Shown here in pieces: positions 1 through 5,991 of a stretch of 7,318 nt of DNA. This stretch comes from an uncultured Roseburia sp. (lineage in GTDB: Bacteria; Bacillota; Clostridia; Lachnospirales; Lachnospiraceae). The notes below the pieces were generated by a model, which made no database searches, was not told the DNA's origin, and worked only from the letters and a program-made list of their open reading frames with translations. A program made the position numbers and the translations under genes. The stretch covers positions 1-7,318 of the forward strand of contig CANODN010000098.1 of NCBI GenBank assembly GCA_947564765.1, read 5' to 3'. The first letter of the stretch is position 1, and every line of letters begins with the position of its first letter.

Positions 1-16
1 CTTTTTTCTTTTTACG
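1..16 (+). other. T-rich stretch, possible tail of an upstream terminator
   Basis: The window opens with two runs of T (positions 2-7 and 9-13). On the + strand this could be the U-tract of an intrinsic terminator whose stem lies before the window. The stem cannot be seen, so this is only a possibility. The rest of 14-60 shows no gene and no strong structure. Confidence 0.25.
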
Positions 17-69
17 CTACCATTTTCTTGGGATTCTGTCAAGAAAGGATGGCTATTTGAGGGTAAAAC

Positions 70-78
70 TGCTATAAT
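70..78 (+). promoter_or_regulatory. Extended -10 promoter for the aldose epimerase gene
   Basis: A perfect TATAAT lies at 73-78, preceded by TG one base upstream (TGCTATAAT, 70-78), an extended -10 element. The -35 region at the ideal 17-bp spacing (50-55, TGGCTA) is a poor match, which extended -10 promoters tolerate. Transcription would start near 84-86, leaving a leader of about 78 nt before the ATG at 163. No convincing hairpin or riboswitch was seen in that leader. Confidence 0.6.
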
Positions 79-162
79 TTAAGGCAGAAGCATTGTCACG
101 CAAATCACTGGCGGTTAAGAAGAAGGCTGCAGTGGAAGCAAAAATATACGGGAGGAAATTTT

Positions 163-966
163 ATGAATATTACCATTCGAAATGATATGGCGTCAGTCAC
201 CTGCCAGACGCATGGCGCAGAGCTTTTATCTTATAAGACGGCGGAAGGCAAAGAGTATATGTGGCAGAAAGATCCGGCATACTGGGCAAAATGCTCACCG
301 GTGCTTTTCCCCTATGTGAGCGCAGTTCCGGATACGGTTACAATTTACGGAAAAGGATACAAGATTCCCCGCCATGGCTTTGCTAAGGATACGGATTTTG
401 AAATTGCCGAACAGGGAGAGGATTATGTGGTCCTGCAGATAAAGGCAAATGAAGCTACTGCGGAGATTTATCCTTATGATTTTGTGTTTACAGTGACCTT
501 CCGGTTAAACGGACCGGCATTGGATGTGATCTATGGCGTTTCCAATCAGGGAAAAGAAGAGATGCCGTTTTTGATCGGCGGGCATCCGGGATTTTTCTGT
601 CCGATGGAAGAGGGAGCGGCCTTTACGGATTATGTGCTGCATTTTGCGGATGAAGACGTAGAAGACGTGTGTTTGGAGTATTCATTGTTTGACGAAGACG
701 CGATCTTGTTTCAGGATCTGAAGGAACGCAGTGTAAAATTAATTCATAAGAATAGTAAAAAAGGCATACAGTTTGATTTTCCCGATTACTTATCGGTGGC
801 ATTCTGGACGCCCAGCGGAAAGCAGGCGCCATTCCTCTGCATTGAGCCATGGTGTGCAGGCACGTTAGAGCAGGTGTCTTCTACCAATATGCTGGAGAAG
901 AAATATGTGCAGAAGCTTCCGGCAGGAAAGTCTAAGGATTACCTTTTTTCTGTGAAACCATGTTAG
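163..966 (+). CDS. Aldose 1-epimerase family protein (LacX-like mutarotase)
   Basis: This 267-residue cytoplasmic protein belongs by sequence to the aldose 1-epimerase (galactose mutarotase-like) family, LacX-like branch. The family typically interconverts the alpha and beta anomers of free or phosphorylated sugars; which sugar is used here cannot be read from the sequence. The family landmarks are in order: the LFP segment at 48-50, PRHGFA with His71, GGHPGF with His141, and CIEPWCA with Glu228. The two histidines and the late glutamate correspond to the expected catalytic acid/base positions. The length is normal for LacX-like proteins and no signal peptide is seen. The start is supported by a GGGAGG ribosome binding site about 7 nt upstream. 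The gene has its own promoter and ends in a 4-bp tail-to-tail overlap with the MATE gene. No sugar operon partner is in the window, so a general sugar-metabolism role is inferred. Confidence 0.9.
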   Translation: MNITIRNDMASVTCQTHGAELLSYKTAEGKEYMWQKDPAYWAKCSPVLFPYVSAVPDTVTIYGKGYKIPRHGFAKDTDFEIAEQGEDYVVLQIKANEATAEIYPYDFVFTVTFRLNGPALDVIYGVSNQGKEEMPFLIGGHPGFFCPMEEGAAFTDYVLHFADEDVEDVCLEYSLFDEDAILFQDLKERSVKLIHKNSKKGIQFDFPDYLSVAFWTPSGKQAPFLCIEPWCAGTLEQVSSTNMLEKKYVQKLPAGKSKDYLFSVKPC

Positions 967-2264
967 ACTGTTTTTAACAGCAGGATCAGAGCGGCCAGTG
1001 CAGTCAGAAATTCTGCGGCAGGGAATGCGCACCATGCGCCATAAAGGCCTGCCATGGCAGAGAGGAGAAACGCCATTGGAATAATTACGACAAAGCCCCG
1101 CAGTATGGAAATGATATGAGCAGGGATGGGGCGTTCCACAGAAGAAAAATAGACAGCCAGAATCACGTTAAAGCCTGCAAAGGGACAGGCGGTAAAGTAC
1201 AGGCAAAGCCCTGTTGTGGCAATATGCTGCAGCAGGGGATCGCCTTCGCTGTTAAACAAAGCCGTAATTTGTGAAGCACCGAAAAATACAACGGCATAGA
1301 TAACAGCCGAAAGAAGCAGCATGGCAGTCAGAGCATACCGAAGGAGCGACTGTATATTTTTTTTGTTCTGAAGGCCGTAATTGTGACTGAGCAGAGGCTG
1401 GGTACCCTGGGCCAATCCCGTATAAATGGCAATGACGACAAGGGAGAGATTTGCAATGACGCTGTATGCGGCTACGCCGGTATTTCCCTGTAAGCGAAGC
1501 ATAATAAAATTAAATACGATCATCGTCACAGCGGAGGACATCTCTGTAATCAAAGAGGGGATACCGGTGGAGATGATTTTGGAAAAGAGATGGAGATCGG
1601 CTTTGCATTTTTTTAAATGGAAGCCGTTTTTTTTGCGGAGCAGGTGCGGAGAAAGAATCAGAATACTGATAACGGGGGCAAGGCCTGTGGCCAGAGAGGC
1701 GCCGAAAATACCCATGCGGCAGGGGAAAATAAACACCCAGTCCAAAATGACATTGGAGAGGCTGCCGCCGATCATGGCAGCCATGGCAAGCTGAGGCGCA
1801 CCGTCGTTGCGCACAAAGGCCTGCAGCATGTAATTCATCAGAAAAGCCGGTGCAAACAGCAGGATGACAGACAGATACGTAATAGAGAGCGTTAAGACTT
1901 CGTCTCTTGCGCCCAGAACATATAATACGGGTTCCAAAAAGAAACAGGCTGTCAGCATAAATAATATAGAAAGTCCCCCGCAGAGAAATACGGCGTTGGT
2001 GAAGATGCGGTTCGCATCGGCGTCGTTTTGCATGCTTTTTTGAATGGAATAGTTCGTTCCGCCGCCCATACCGATCATCAGGCCGCATCCGTCCATAAAG
2101 CTGTAAAGGGGAAGGGCAAGGTTTAAAGCGGCGAGACCTTTGATGCCAAGGCCCTTAGAGACGAAAAAGGTATCGGCGAGAATGTAAAAGGATACCCCGA
2201 TCATACCGCATATATTCAGGGAGGTATATTTGAAAAAATCTTTCAGGCAGGTTTGTCTGTTCAT
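963..2264 (-). CDS. MATE family multidrug/cation efflux transporter (MepA-like)
   Basis: This 433-residue integral membrane protein is rich in hydrophobic segments (about 12 predicted) arranged as two related halves, as in MATE transporters. MATE proteins export organic cations, drugs or metabolites using a Na+ or H+ gradient. MepA-like features include SFYILADTFFVSKG near 25-38 with Asp31, the conserved VRNDGAP segment at 151-157, NVILDWVFIF at 171-180 with Asp175, and a second-half TGIPSLI at 233-239. The chosen start (ATG at 2264, minus strand) has a GGAG 9 nt upstream. The reading frame stays open to about 2408, but that extension crosses the promoter and terminator hairpin and has no ribosome binding site, so it is not coding. 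The gene is monocistronic and converges on the epimerase gene with overlapping stop codons. Its leader suggests ligand-controlled expression, so the substrate may be the molecule sensed by that leader. Confidence 0.92.
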   Translation of the reverse strand: MNRQTCLKDFFKYTSLNICGMIGVSFYILADTFFVSKGLGIKGLAALNLALPLYSFMDGCGLMIGMGGGTNYSIQKSMQNDADANRIFTNAVFLCGGLSILFMLTACFFLEPVLYVLGARDEVLTLSITYLSVILLFAPAFLMNYMLQAFVRNDGAPQLAMAAMIGGSLSNVILDWVFIFPCRMGIFGASLATGLAPVISILILSPHLLRKKNGFHLKKCKADLHLFSKIISTGIPSLITEMSSAVTMIVFNFIMLRLQGNTGVAAYSVIANLSLVVIAIYTGLAQGTQPLLSHNYGLQNKKNIQSLLRYALTAMLLLSAVIYAVVFFGASQITALFNSEGDPLLQHIATTGLCLYFTACPFAGFNVILAVYFSSVERPIPAHIISILRGFVVIIPMAFLLSAMAGLYGAWCAFPAAEFLTALAALILLLKTV

Positions 2265-2374
2265 AGGGATTGTCTCCGTTTCCTTAAAAAAAATAAAAGC
2301 ATTGCAGCTCATATCTTCGAAGGCCTGACGATATGAGAACAATGCAGGGCATCCTACCCGGCGGCAGAATACGG
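2265..2374 (-). promoter_or_regulatory. MATE leader: probable transcription-attenuating riboswitch (guanidine-IV/mepA-like candidate)
   Basis: The predicted transcript of the MATE gene has a leader of about 110 nt. Its 5' part carries a compact G/C-rich segment (2345-2362) read as CCGGGUAGGAUGCCCUGC, which can form a GGG/CCC mini-hairpin with a UAGGAUG loop. A strong intrinsic terminator follows at once, ending about 8 nt before the GGAG. CCUG (2345-2348) is complementary to CAGG in the terminator loop (2324-2327). A loop or pseudoknot contact could therefore compete with the base of the terminator. A terminator placed between promoter and start, with a small structured segment before it, is the architecture of an ON-type riboswitch. 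The guanidine-IV (mepA motif) class is known to precede MATE genes in Clostridia. Assignment to that class is inferred from layout and gene context, not from an alignment. Confidence 0.6.
2286..2345 (-). terminator. Intrinsic terminator inside the MATE leader (attenuator)
   Basis: Read on the minus strand, GCATTG (2340-2345) pairs with CAATGC (2299-2304) and CTCATATC (2330-2337) pairs with GATATGAG (2308-2315). The loop is 14 nt, with a small internal loop of 2 and 3 nt. The hairpin is followed directly by a T-rich run (TTTTATTTTTTTT, 2286-2298). This is a textbook Rho-independent terminator. Because it lies between the gene's promoter and its ribosome binding site, it can only serve as a regulated attenuator for the MATE gene. 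Confidence 0.85.
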
Positions 2375-2379
2375 AAGGT

Positions 2380-2408
2380 ATTATAGCACGAAAGGGAACG
2401 GGAGGCAA
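2380..2408 (-). promoter_or_regulatory. Sigma-A-type promoter of the MATE gene
   Basis: On the minus strand, TTGCCT (2403-2408) lies 17 bp before a perfect TATAAT (2380-2385). A TG dinucleotide sits one base upstream of the -10, making it an extended -10 element. Transcription would start near 2373-2374, placing the whole terminator hairpin in the leader. The match is strong enough to suggest constitutive initiation, with control exerted at the downstream attenuator. Confidence 0.8.
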
Positions 2409-2456
2409 GTCTGCTTTGCGGATTATTCCGGCATGGATGAACGATTACAGTAAAAT

Positions 2457-2485
2457 TTGACGGAAACAGTAAAAATGAGTATCAT
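2457..2485 (+). promoter_or_regulatory. Sigma-A-type promoter of the lipoprotein/ECF operon
   Basis: TTGACG (2457-2462) and TATCAT (2480-2485) are separated by exactly 17 bp; each differs from consensus at one position. Transcription would start near 2491-2493, about 37 nt before the ATG at 2529. The promoter lies back to back with the MATE promoter; their -35 elements are about 48 bp apart. The leader is too short to hold a cobalamin riboswitch or other large riboswitch. Confidence 0.8.
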
Positions 2486-2528
2486 AGAAATGAATTTTGA
2501 AAAAGAAACAGCGAAAGGAGATAACAGA

Positions 2529-2987
2529 ATGCAAAAGAATCCTAAGAAACCAATGAGGTTAAAGATTTTCGGCGTTATGCTGGCGGCAGCGATGGCAGTG
2601 TGTATCACAGGCTGCAGCGGCAAAACCGATAAAGGAGCCCCGGAAGGAACAGAGGCAGTCCAAGATGTGCAAAAAGACGGAGCCGTATTAGGCGAAGGGG
2701 AAAAGAAGTTTGATCTTACGATTGCAGATCAGGATGGCGAAGAAACCCGGCTTGAGATTCATACGGATCAGGAAACGGTAGGAGCTGCGCTGACAGAGCT
2801 TGGAGTTATTGAGGGTGAGGAAGGGGATTACGGCCTTTATGTAACGACGGTAAACGGAATCACAGCTGATTATGAGACGGATGGCGTATACTGGGCGTTC
2901 TATATCAACAATGAATATGCGCAGACAGGCGTGGATGCTACCGAAATTACCGAAGGAGATGACTATTCCTTCCGGATTGAACAGTAG
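2529..2987 (+). CDS. Secreted lipoprotein with a DUF4430 (transcobalamin C-terminal-like) domain
   Basis: This 152-residue protein has a lipoprotein signal peptide: basic residues at 6-12, a hydrophobic stretch at 13-27 and an ITGC lipobox, with Cys29 as the lipid-attachment residue. A polar linker follows (about 30-58). The C-terminal part, about 60-152, resembles DUF4430, related to the C-terminal domain of transcobalamin and intrinsic factor. It includes TVGAALTELGVI (83-94), the DGVYWAFYINNEYAQTGVD core (118-136) and a terminal GDDYSFRIE. It should sit on the outer face of the membrane and may bind a small ligand. The ATG at 2529 has an AGGAG about 9 nt upstream. An in-frame TTG at 2457 was rejected as a start because it lies in the -35 box. 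It is co-transcribed with the ECF S component 2 nt downstream. The ligand is unknown. Confidence 0.88.
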   Translation: MQKNPKKPMRLKIFGVMLAAAMAVCITGCSGKTDKGAPEGTEAVQDVQKDGAVLGEGEKKFDLTIADQDGEETRLEIHTDQETVGAALTELGVIEGEEGDYGLYVTTVNGITADYETDGVYWAFYINNEYAQTGVDATEITEGDDYSFRIEQ

Positions 2988-2989
2988 CC

Positions 2990-3502
2990 GTGAAGCTTAC
3001 AACAAAAGAAATAACAGTCTTCGCCATGCTGGGAGCCCTTATGTACGCTTCCAAGGTAATTATGGAAATGGCGCCGAACATACATCTTCTGGGCGTGTTC
3101 ATTGCGGCATTTACCGTTGTTTACAGAAAAAAAGCATTGTATCCGATTTATATATTTGTATTGCTGAACGGAATGTTCTGCGGATTTGCGGGATGGTGGA
3201 TTCCGTACTTGTATATATGGACAGTTCTTTGGGCAATGGTCATGCTGCTCCCGCAGAATATGCCGAAAAAGGTGCGTCCGTTTGCGTATATGACCGTATG
3301 CGCGCTGCATGGGTTTTTATATGGGACATTATATGCTCCGGTGCAGGCAGTTTTGTACGGGTTGAATTTCAAAGGAATGCTTGCCTGGATTCTGGCGGGC
3401 CTGCCCTTTGATCTGATACACGGCGTGAGCAATTTTTTCTGCGGAATCTTAATCGTACCGCTGATTTCGGCTTTAAAGCTGGCGGAAAAAACAATATCAT
3501 AA
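2990..3502 (+). CDS. ECF transporter S component (substrate-specific membrane subunit)
   Basis: This 170-residue, very hydrophobic protein has about six membrane segments, the size and topology of an energy-coupling-factor S component. Such proteins bind a vitamin or similar small molecule and work with a shared T-protein and two ATPases. None of these is in the window, so this would be a stand-alone (group II) S component. The N-terminus (KLTTKEITVFAMLGALMYASK) is typical, with the small-residue ALxxA-like helix that contacts the T-protein. Aromatic residues cluster at GWWIPYLYIW (67-76). The start is GTG at 2990, only 2 nt after the lipoprotein stop codon, with no strong ribosome binding site, which suggests translational coupling. 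A later ATG near 3026 would remove much of helix 1 and is less likely. The substrate is not determinable; corrinoid-like compounds are one guess because of the partner. Confidence 0.82.
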   Translation: MKLTTKEITVFAMLGALMYASKVIMEMAPNIHLLGVFIAAFTVVYRKKALYPIYIFVLLNGMFCGFAGWWIPYLYIWTVLWAMVMLLPQNMPKKVRPFAYMTVCALHGFLYGTLYAPVQAVLYGLNFKGMLAWILAGLPFDLIHGVSNFFCGILIVPLISALKLAEKTIS

Positions 3503-3559
3503 ATATTTCATGACAAAAAGCAGATAATTGATTACATAGAAGCTTAAGAAGATATAGGT

Positions 3560-3591
3560 AAAAAGTCGATATTTTATAATATCGGCTTTTT
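3560..3591 (+). terminator. Intrinsic terminator after the lipoprotein/ECF operon
   Basis: A 14-bp stem (3560-3573 with 3578-3591, one G-U pair) closes a TTAT tetraloop. The stem begins with five A and ends with five T, so it can act as a terminator in either direction. It lies 57 nt past the ECF stop codon and 44 nt before the response-regulator start. No recognisable promoter fits between it and that gene, so read-through may feed the two-component genes. Confidence 0.8.
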
Positions 3592-3635
3592 CTGCCGGAT
3601 GAAAAGAAAGCTGCAAGAAGCCGTCTGGAGGAATT

Positions 3636-4337
3636 ATGTTAAAAATAGCAGTCTGTGATGATGACGAATGGATTCGGAAATATCTGAAAAGGATAATTGA
3701 ACGGGAAACGGATGCAAAAGCGGATCTTTATACGTCAGGGGAATCGCTTCTGGCGGCGAAAGAAACGTATGATATTTTATTTATGGATATCTGTCTGGCA
3801 GATACGGCGCATACAAACAGAAAAAACGGTATGGAGGCGGCAAGGGAAATCCGCGGCAGATCCAATGCGCTGATTATTTTCATAACGGCAATACCCGATT
3901 ATGTCTATGACGCCTATGATGTGGAAGCATTTCATTATCTGTTGAAGCCGATTGACGAAGGGAAGCTTTGTGAAGTCATTCACCGGGCGGCTGCAAAAGC
4001 AGCAGAAAAGAAGGCAAAGCCGCCGCTTTTGATTAAGACGGGAGGCAAGGTGCTTCGGATTCCCGTCGAAACCATTTACTATGGGGAAAATGATGGCAGA
4101 AAAATCACACTGCACACAAAAAACGGTATGTTTTCTTATTACGAAAAAATGGAAGAGCTGGAAGGGAAACTGGGAGACGGTTTTTTTCGTTCCCATAGGG
4201 GCTATCTGGTGCATTTGCAGGAGGTGGCGGCGTATGACCGTACAAGCATTACCCTAAAGTGCGGGGAAACCGTATTTCTGGCCAAGCAGAAATACAACGA
4301 TTTTGTTGCAGCCTATATGAACTATCTGACAAAATAA
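3636..4337 (+). CDS. LytTR-family response regulator (AgrA/LytR type)
   Basis: This 233-residue cytoplasmic transcription regulator has two domains. Residues 1-120 form a phospho-receiver: acidic cluster Asp8-Asp10, phospho-acceptor Asp51 in DILFMDICL, Thr84 and Lys104 in the LLKPID segment. Residues about 131-230 form a LytTR DNA-binding domain, with the characteristic GFFRSHRGYLVHL segment (182-194) and a closing basic and aromatic region. LytTR regulators bind short direct repeats upstream of target promoters. The kinase encoded 39 nt downstream is its evident partner. The start has a strong GGAGG about 5 nt upstream. No obvious promoter is seen after the preceding terminator. Loose candidates (ATGACA at 3510 and TTGATT at 3528 with weak -10 matches) lie before the hairpin. 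Targets cannot be named from this window. Confidence 0.93.
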   Translation: MLKIAVCDDDEWIRKYLKRIIERETDAKADLYTSGESLLAAKETYDILFMDICLADTAHTNRKNGMEAAREIRGRSNALIIFITAIPDYVYDAYDVEAFHYLLKPIDEGKLCEVIHRAAAKAAEKKAKPPLLIKTGGKVLRIPVETIYYGENDGRKITLHTKNGMFSYYEKMEELEGKLGDGFFRSHRGYLVHLQEVAAYDRTSITLKCGETVFLAKQKYNDFVAAYMNYLTK

Positions 4338-4350
4338 AAAGCGCGCTTTT
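4337..4350 (+). repeat. Perfect 14-bp palindrome between regulator and kinase genes
   Basis: AAAAGCGCGCTTTT begins at the last base of the response-regulator stop codon. As RNA it can form a 5-bp stem with a CGCG loop ending in four U, a weak terminator-like structure that might lower kinase expression relative to the regulator. As DNA it could be a protein site. Its significance is unproven. Confidence 0.4.
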
Positions 4351-4376
4351 ACACAGGCTCTTGCAGAGGAAACGAA

Positions 4377-5897
4377 ATGAAAGAAATCATTTATATTTGT
4401 ATGGATTTGACGGAGTATACCATTTTGGGATTTCTGCTGGTATATCTTTTAAAAGGAATGCTGCAGGAATATTTTTTATGGAACGGACATCGGAACATAA
4501 CGTCCGGCATTTTGTGCCTGCAGTTTGTGGCCATCCGTCTGATGATGTCCAGAGCAGTCTGGGTGAAACAGATGATTTACGGGAAGGACATGTATCTTGT
4601 GAGCAGCAGACAAAGTATTATTCCGGTGGCCGTCAGTATGGCGGGTACACTGTTTGCGGGACTGCTTTTATATAAAGGAAGCCGGATGAAACTGCTGTCG
4701 CTGGTGACGGCATTTTACGCATTGTTAGAGCTGGTCCGTTTCACGTATTATCCCCTTGCGGTAAAAAGCATAAACGCCATTGCAGGATATTATAATGATT
4801 TGTTTTTTGAAAAAGAGGCGATTGCGGCAACGCAGTATCAGCAGGCTATGGGCAGGATCGAAATCGTCTGGAACGGCCTGCTGTCTGTTGTCGTCGTTTT
4901 GTTTATGTTGTTTTGTGTACGGAAATATAAGAAGTATCTGCTGTATGGCGGAAATGATCAAAGAGCAAAGGCGTATGATGTGTTTTACCGTTCCAAAGAG
5001 GCGGGACAGCTTTTTGTACCGGCGCTTTTGGGCCTGGTGTTTGCCATTATGCTGCGCAGTATCCTGTTTTATTATGAGAGAGAAATTTTCAGTATCATAG
5101 ATGAGTATCCGGAATTGAATGTAATCATTCCTGTGTTATCGCTGCTTTGTATTATTTTAATTCTTATGAGTGTGAAAATACTGGGGGAAGTCGAAGAAGA
5201 ACGGGAAAAGAGACGCCAGGCAGAGCTGTACCAAAGCAGGGTAAAGGATTTGGAGGAGCATGTACGGGACATGGAAAGCGTTGCGATTCAGATCCGCGGA
5301 ATGAAGCACGATATGAAAAATTATATCGCGGATATCAATGCGCTGTTGGCGCAAATGGCGTCGGGGGATGAAAAAGCAAAAGAAGAGGTGCGGCATTATA
5401 TAGGCTCCATACAGGCGTCTCTGGAAGAGCTGGATTTGATTTATCAGACGCAAAATCCGGTTACAGACGTCATTTTAGGCAGATATGTCCGGTTGGCCAG
5501 ACAAAAAAATATTACCTTTTCCAGTGATTTTATTTATCCCAAAAAGCTTGGAATCGATGTGTTTGATTTGAGCGTTATTTTGAATAACGGGCTGGAAAAT
5601 GCTTTTGAGGCCTGCGAAGCGGAAGAGGAAAACGCTTTTGTTTCTCTGCATGCAGACCAGAAGGGAAATATGTTTCTGCTTACAATAGAAAACCGTTTCG
5701 ATGGAATACTGAAATGGGAGGGGGAATTTCCTGTATCGGTAAAATCAAACGAGAGCCATGGATTTGGCCTGAAAAATATAAAAAGCTGTGTGGAAAAGTA
5801 TTATGGCAGGATATCAGTAGAAACAAAAGAAAACAGATTCAGCCTTACCGTTATGCTTCAGGGAAAGGCGGATGGGCAATTTGATGACAAAATTTGA
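4377..5897 (+). CDS. Membrane sensor histidine kinase, GHKL type (AgrC-like)
   Basis: This 506-residue inner-membrane kinase pairs with the LytTR regulator upstream. The N-terminal sensor part holds about seven hydrophobic segments (near 10-30, 41-58, 79-99, 104-122, 163-181, 212-232 and 247-268), more than a simple two-span sensor and like peptide-sensing AgrC-type kinases. A charged helix at 269-305 is probably a coiled coil. The phospho-acceptor is His311 in GMKHDMKNYI. The ATP-binding domain has an N-box at NNGLENAFEA (403-412) and a G-box at HGFGLKNIKSC (461-471), which fits HATPase_c_5 GHKL kinases. The start ATG has AGAGGA 6 nt upstream. No AgrB or AgrD gene lies nearby, so the signal is unknown and may come from elsewhere. 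The last codons carry a promoter for the downstream pair. Confidence 0.92.
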   Translation: MKEIIYICMDLTEYTILGFLLVYLLKGMLQEYFLWNGHRNITSGILCLQFVAIRLMMSRAVWVKQMIYGKDMYLVSSRQSIIPVAVSMAGTLFAGLLLYKGSRMKLLSLVTAFYALLELVRFTYYPLAVKSINAIAGYYNDLFFEKEAIAATQYQQAMGRIEIVWNGLLSVVVVLFMLFCVRKYKKYLLYGGNDQRAKAYDVFYRSKEAGQLFVPALLGLVFAIMLRSILFYYEREIFSIIDEYPELNVIIPVLSLLCIILILMSVKILGEVEEEREKRRQAELYQSRVKDLEEHVRDMESVAIQIRGMKHDMKNYIADINALLAQMASGDEKAKEEVRHYIGSIQASLEELDLIYQTQNPVTDVILGRYVRLARQKNITFSSDFIYPKKLGIDVFDLSVILNNGLENAFEACEAEEENAFVSLHADQKGNMFLLTIENRFDGILKWEGEFPVSVKSNESHGFGLKNIKSCVEKYYGRISVETKENRFSLTVMLQGKADGQFDDKI

Positions 5898-5912
5898 AGT
5901 ATTGGTTACAAT
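5884..5912 (+). promoter_or_regulatory. Sigma-A-like promoter before the two cysteine-free protein genes
   Basis: ATGACA (5884-5889) and TACAAT (5907-5912), separated by 17 bp, each match consensus at five of six positions. The -35 lies within the last codons of the kinase gene. Transcription would start near 5919, giving a leader of about 73 nt. This suggests the downstream pair can be expressed independently of the kinase. Confidence 0.6.
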
Positions 5913-5916
5913 GGAG

Positions 5917-5944
5917 TGAACAAACCGGCGCAGATGACCGATAC
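5917..5944 (+). promoter_or_regulatory. Possible sigma-28 (sigma-D, motility) promoter
   Basis: TGAA (5917-5920), a 16-bp spacer and ACCGATAC (5937-5944) resemble the sigma-28 consensus TAAA-N15-GCCGATAA/T found at late flagellar genes. The -10 core CCGATA is intact; the -35 has one mismatch. The start point near 5951 would leave a leader of about 40 nt. The match is suggestive because the downstream protein looks flagellum-related, but a short motif like this can arise by chance. Confidence 0.35.
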
Positions 5945-5991
5945 TCATAGTAAGAAACAAAATAAATGCAAAGTATTACAGGAGGGACTAT

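Noticed and set aside
1426..2088. Long overlapping frames on both strands inside the MATE gene
   Set aside because: They have no ribosome binding sites, show basic/low-complexity compositions typical of shadow frames, and the MATE frame is clearly the conserved one.
2265..2408. N-terminal extension of the MATE reading frame upstream of the ATG at 2264
   Set aside because: The extension crosses the promoter and terminator hairpin, would add a non-conserved 48-residue stretch, and has no ribosome binding site. MATE homology begins at the 2264 start.
2457..2528. TTG start extending the lipoprotein by 24 residues
   Set aside because: The TTG is part of the -35 element, and the extension would bury the lipoprotein signal peptide. 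The ATG at 2529 has an AGGAG at proper spacing.
2408..2528. Cobalamin riboswitch before the DUF4430/ECF operon
   Set aside because: Only about 37 nt lie between the predicted transcription start and the start codon, far too short for that riboswitch class.
3599..3658. A 19-codon reading frame overlapping the response-regulator start
   Set aside because: It has no ribosome binding site and runs into the regulator gene in another frame.
5898..5991. Possible AgrD-like signal peptide gene after the kinase
   Set aside because: No start codon with a ribosome binding site and no peptide-like frame was found in this 94-nt gap.
5898..5991. LytTR direct-repeat binding site upstream of the flagellum-like pair
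   Set aside because: No pair of matching 9-bp repeats at the expected spacing could be found by eye.
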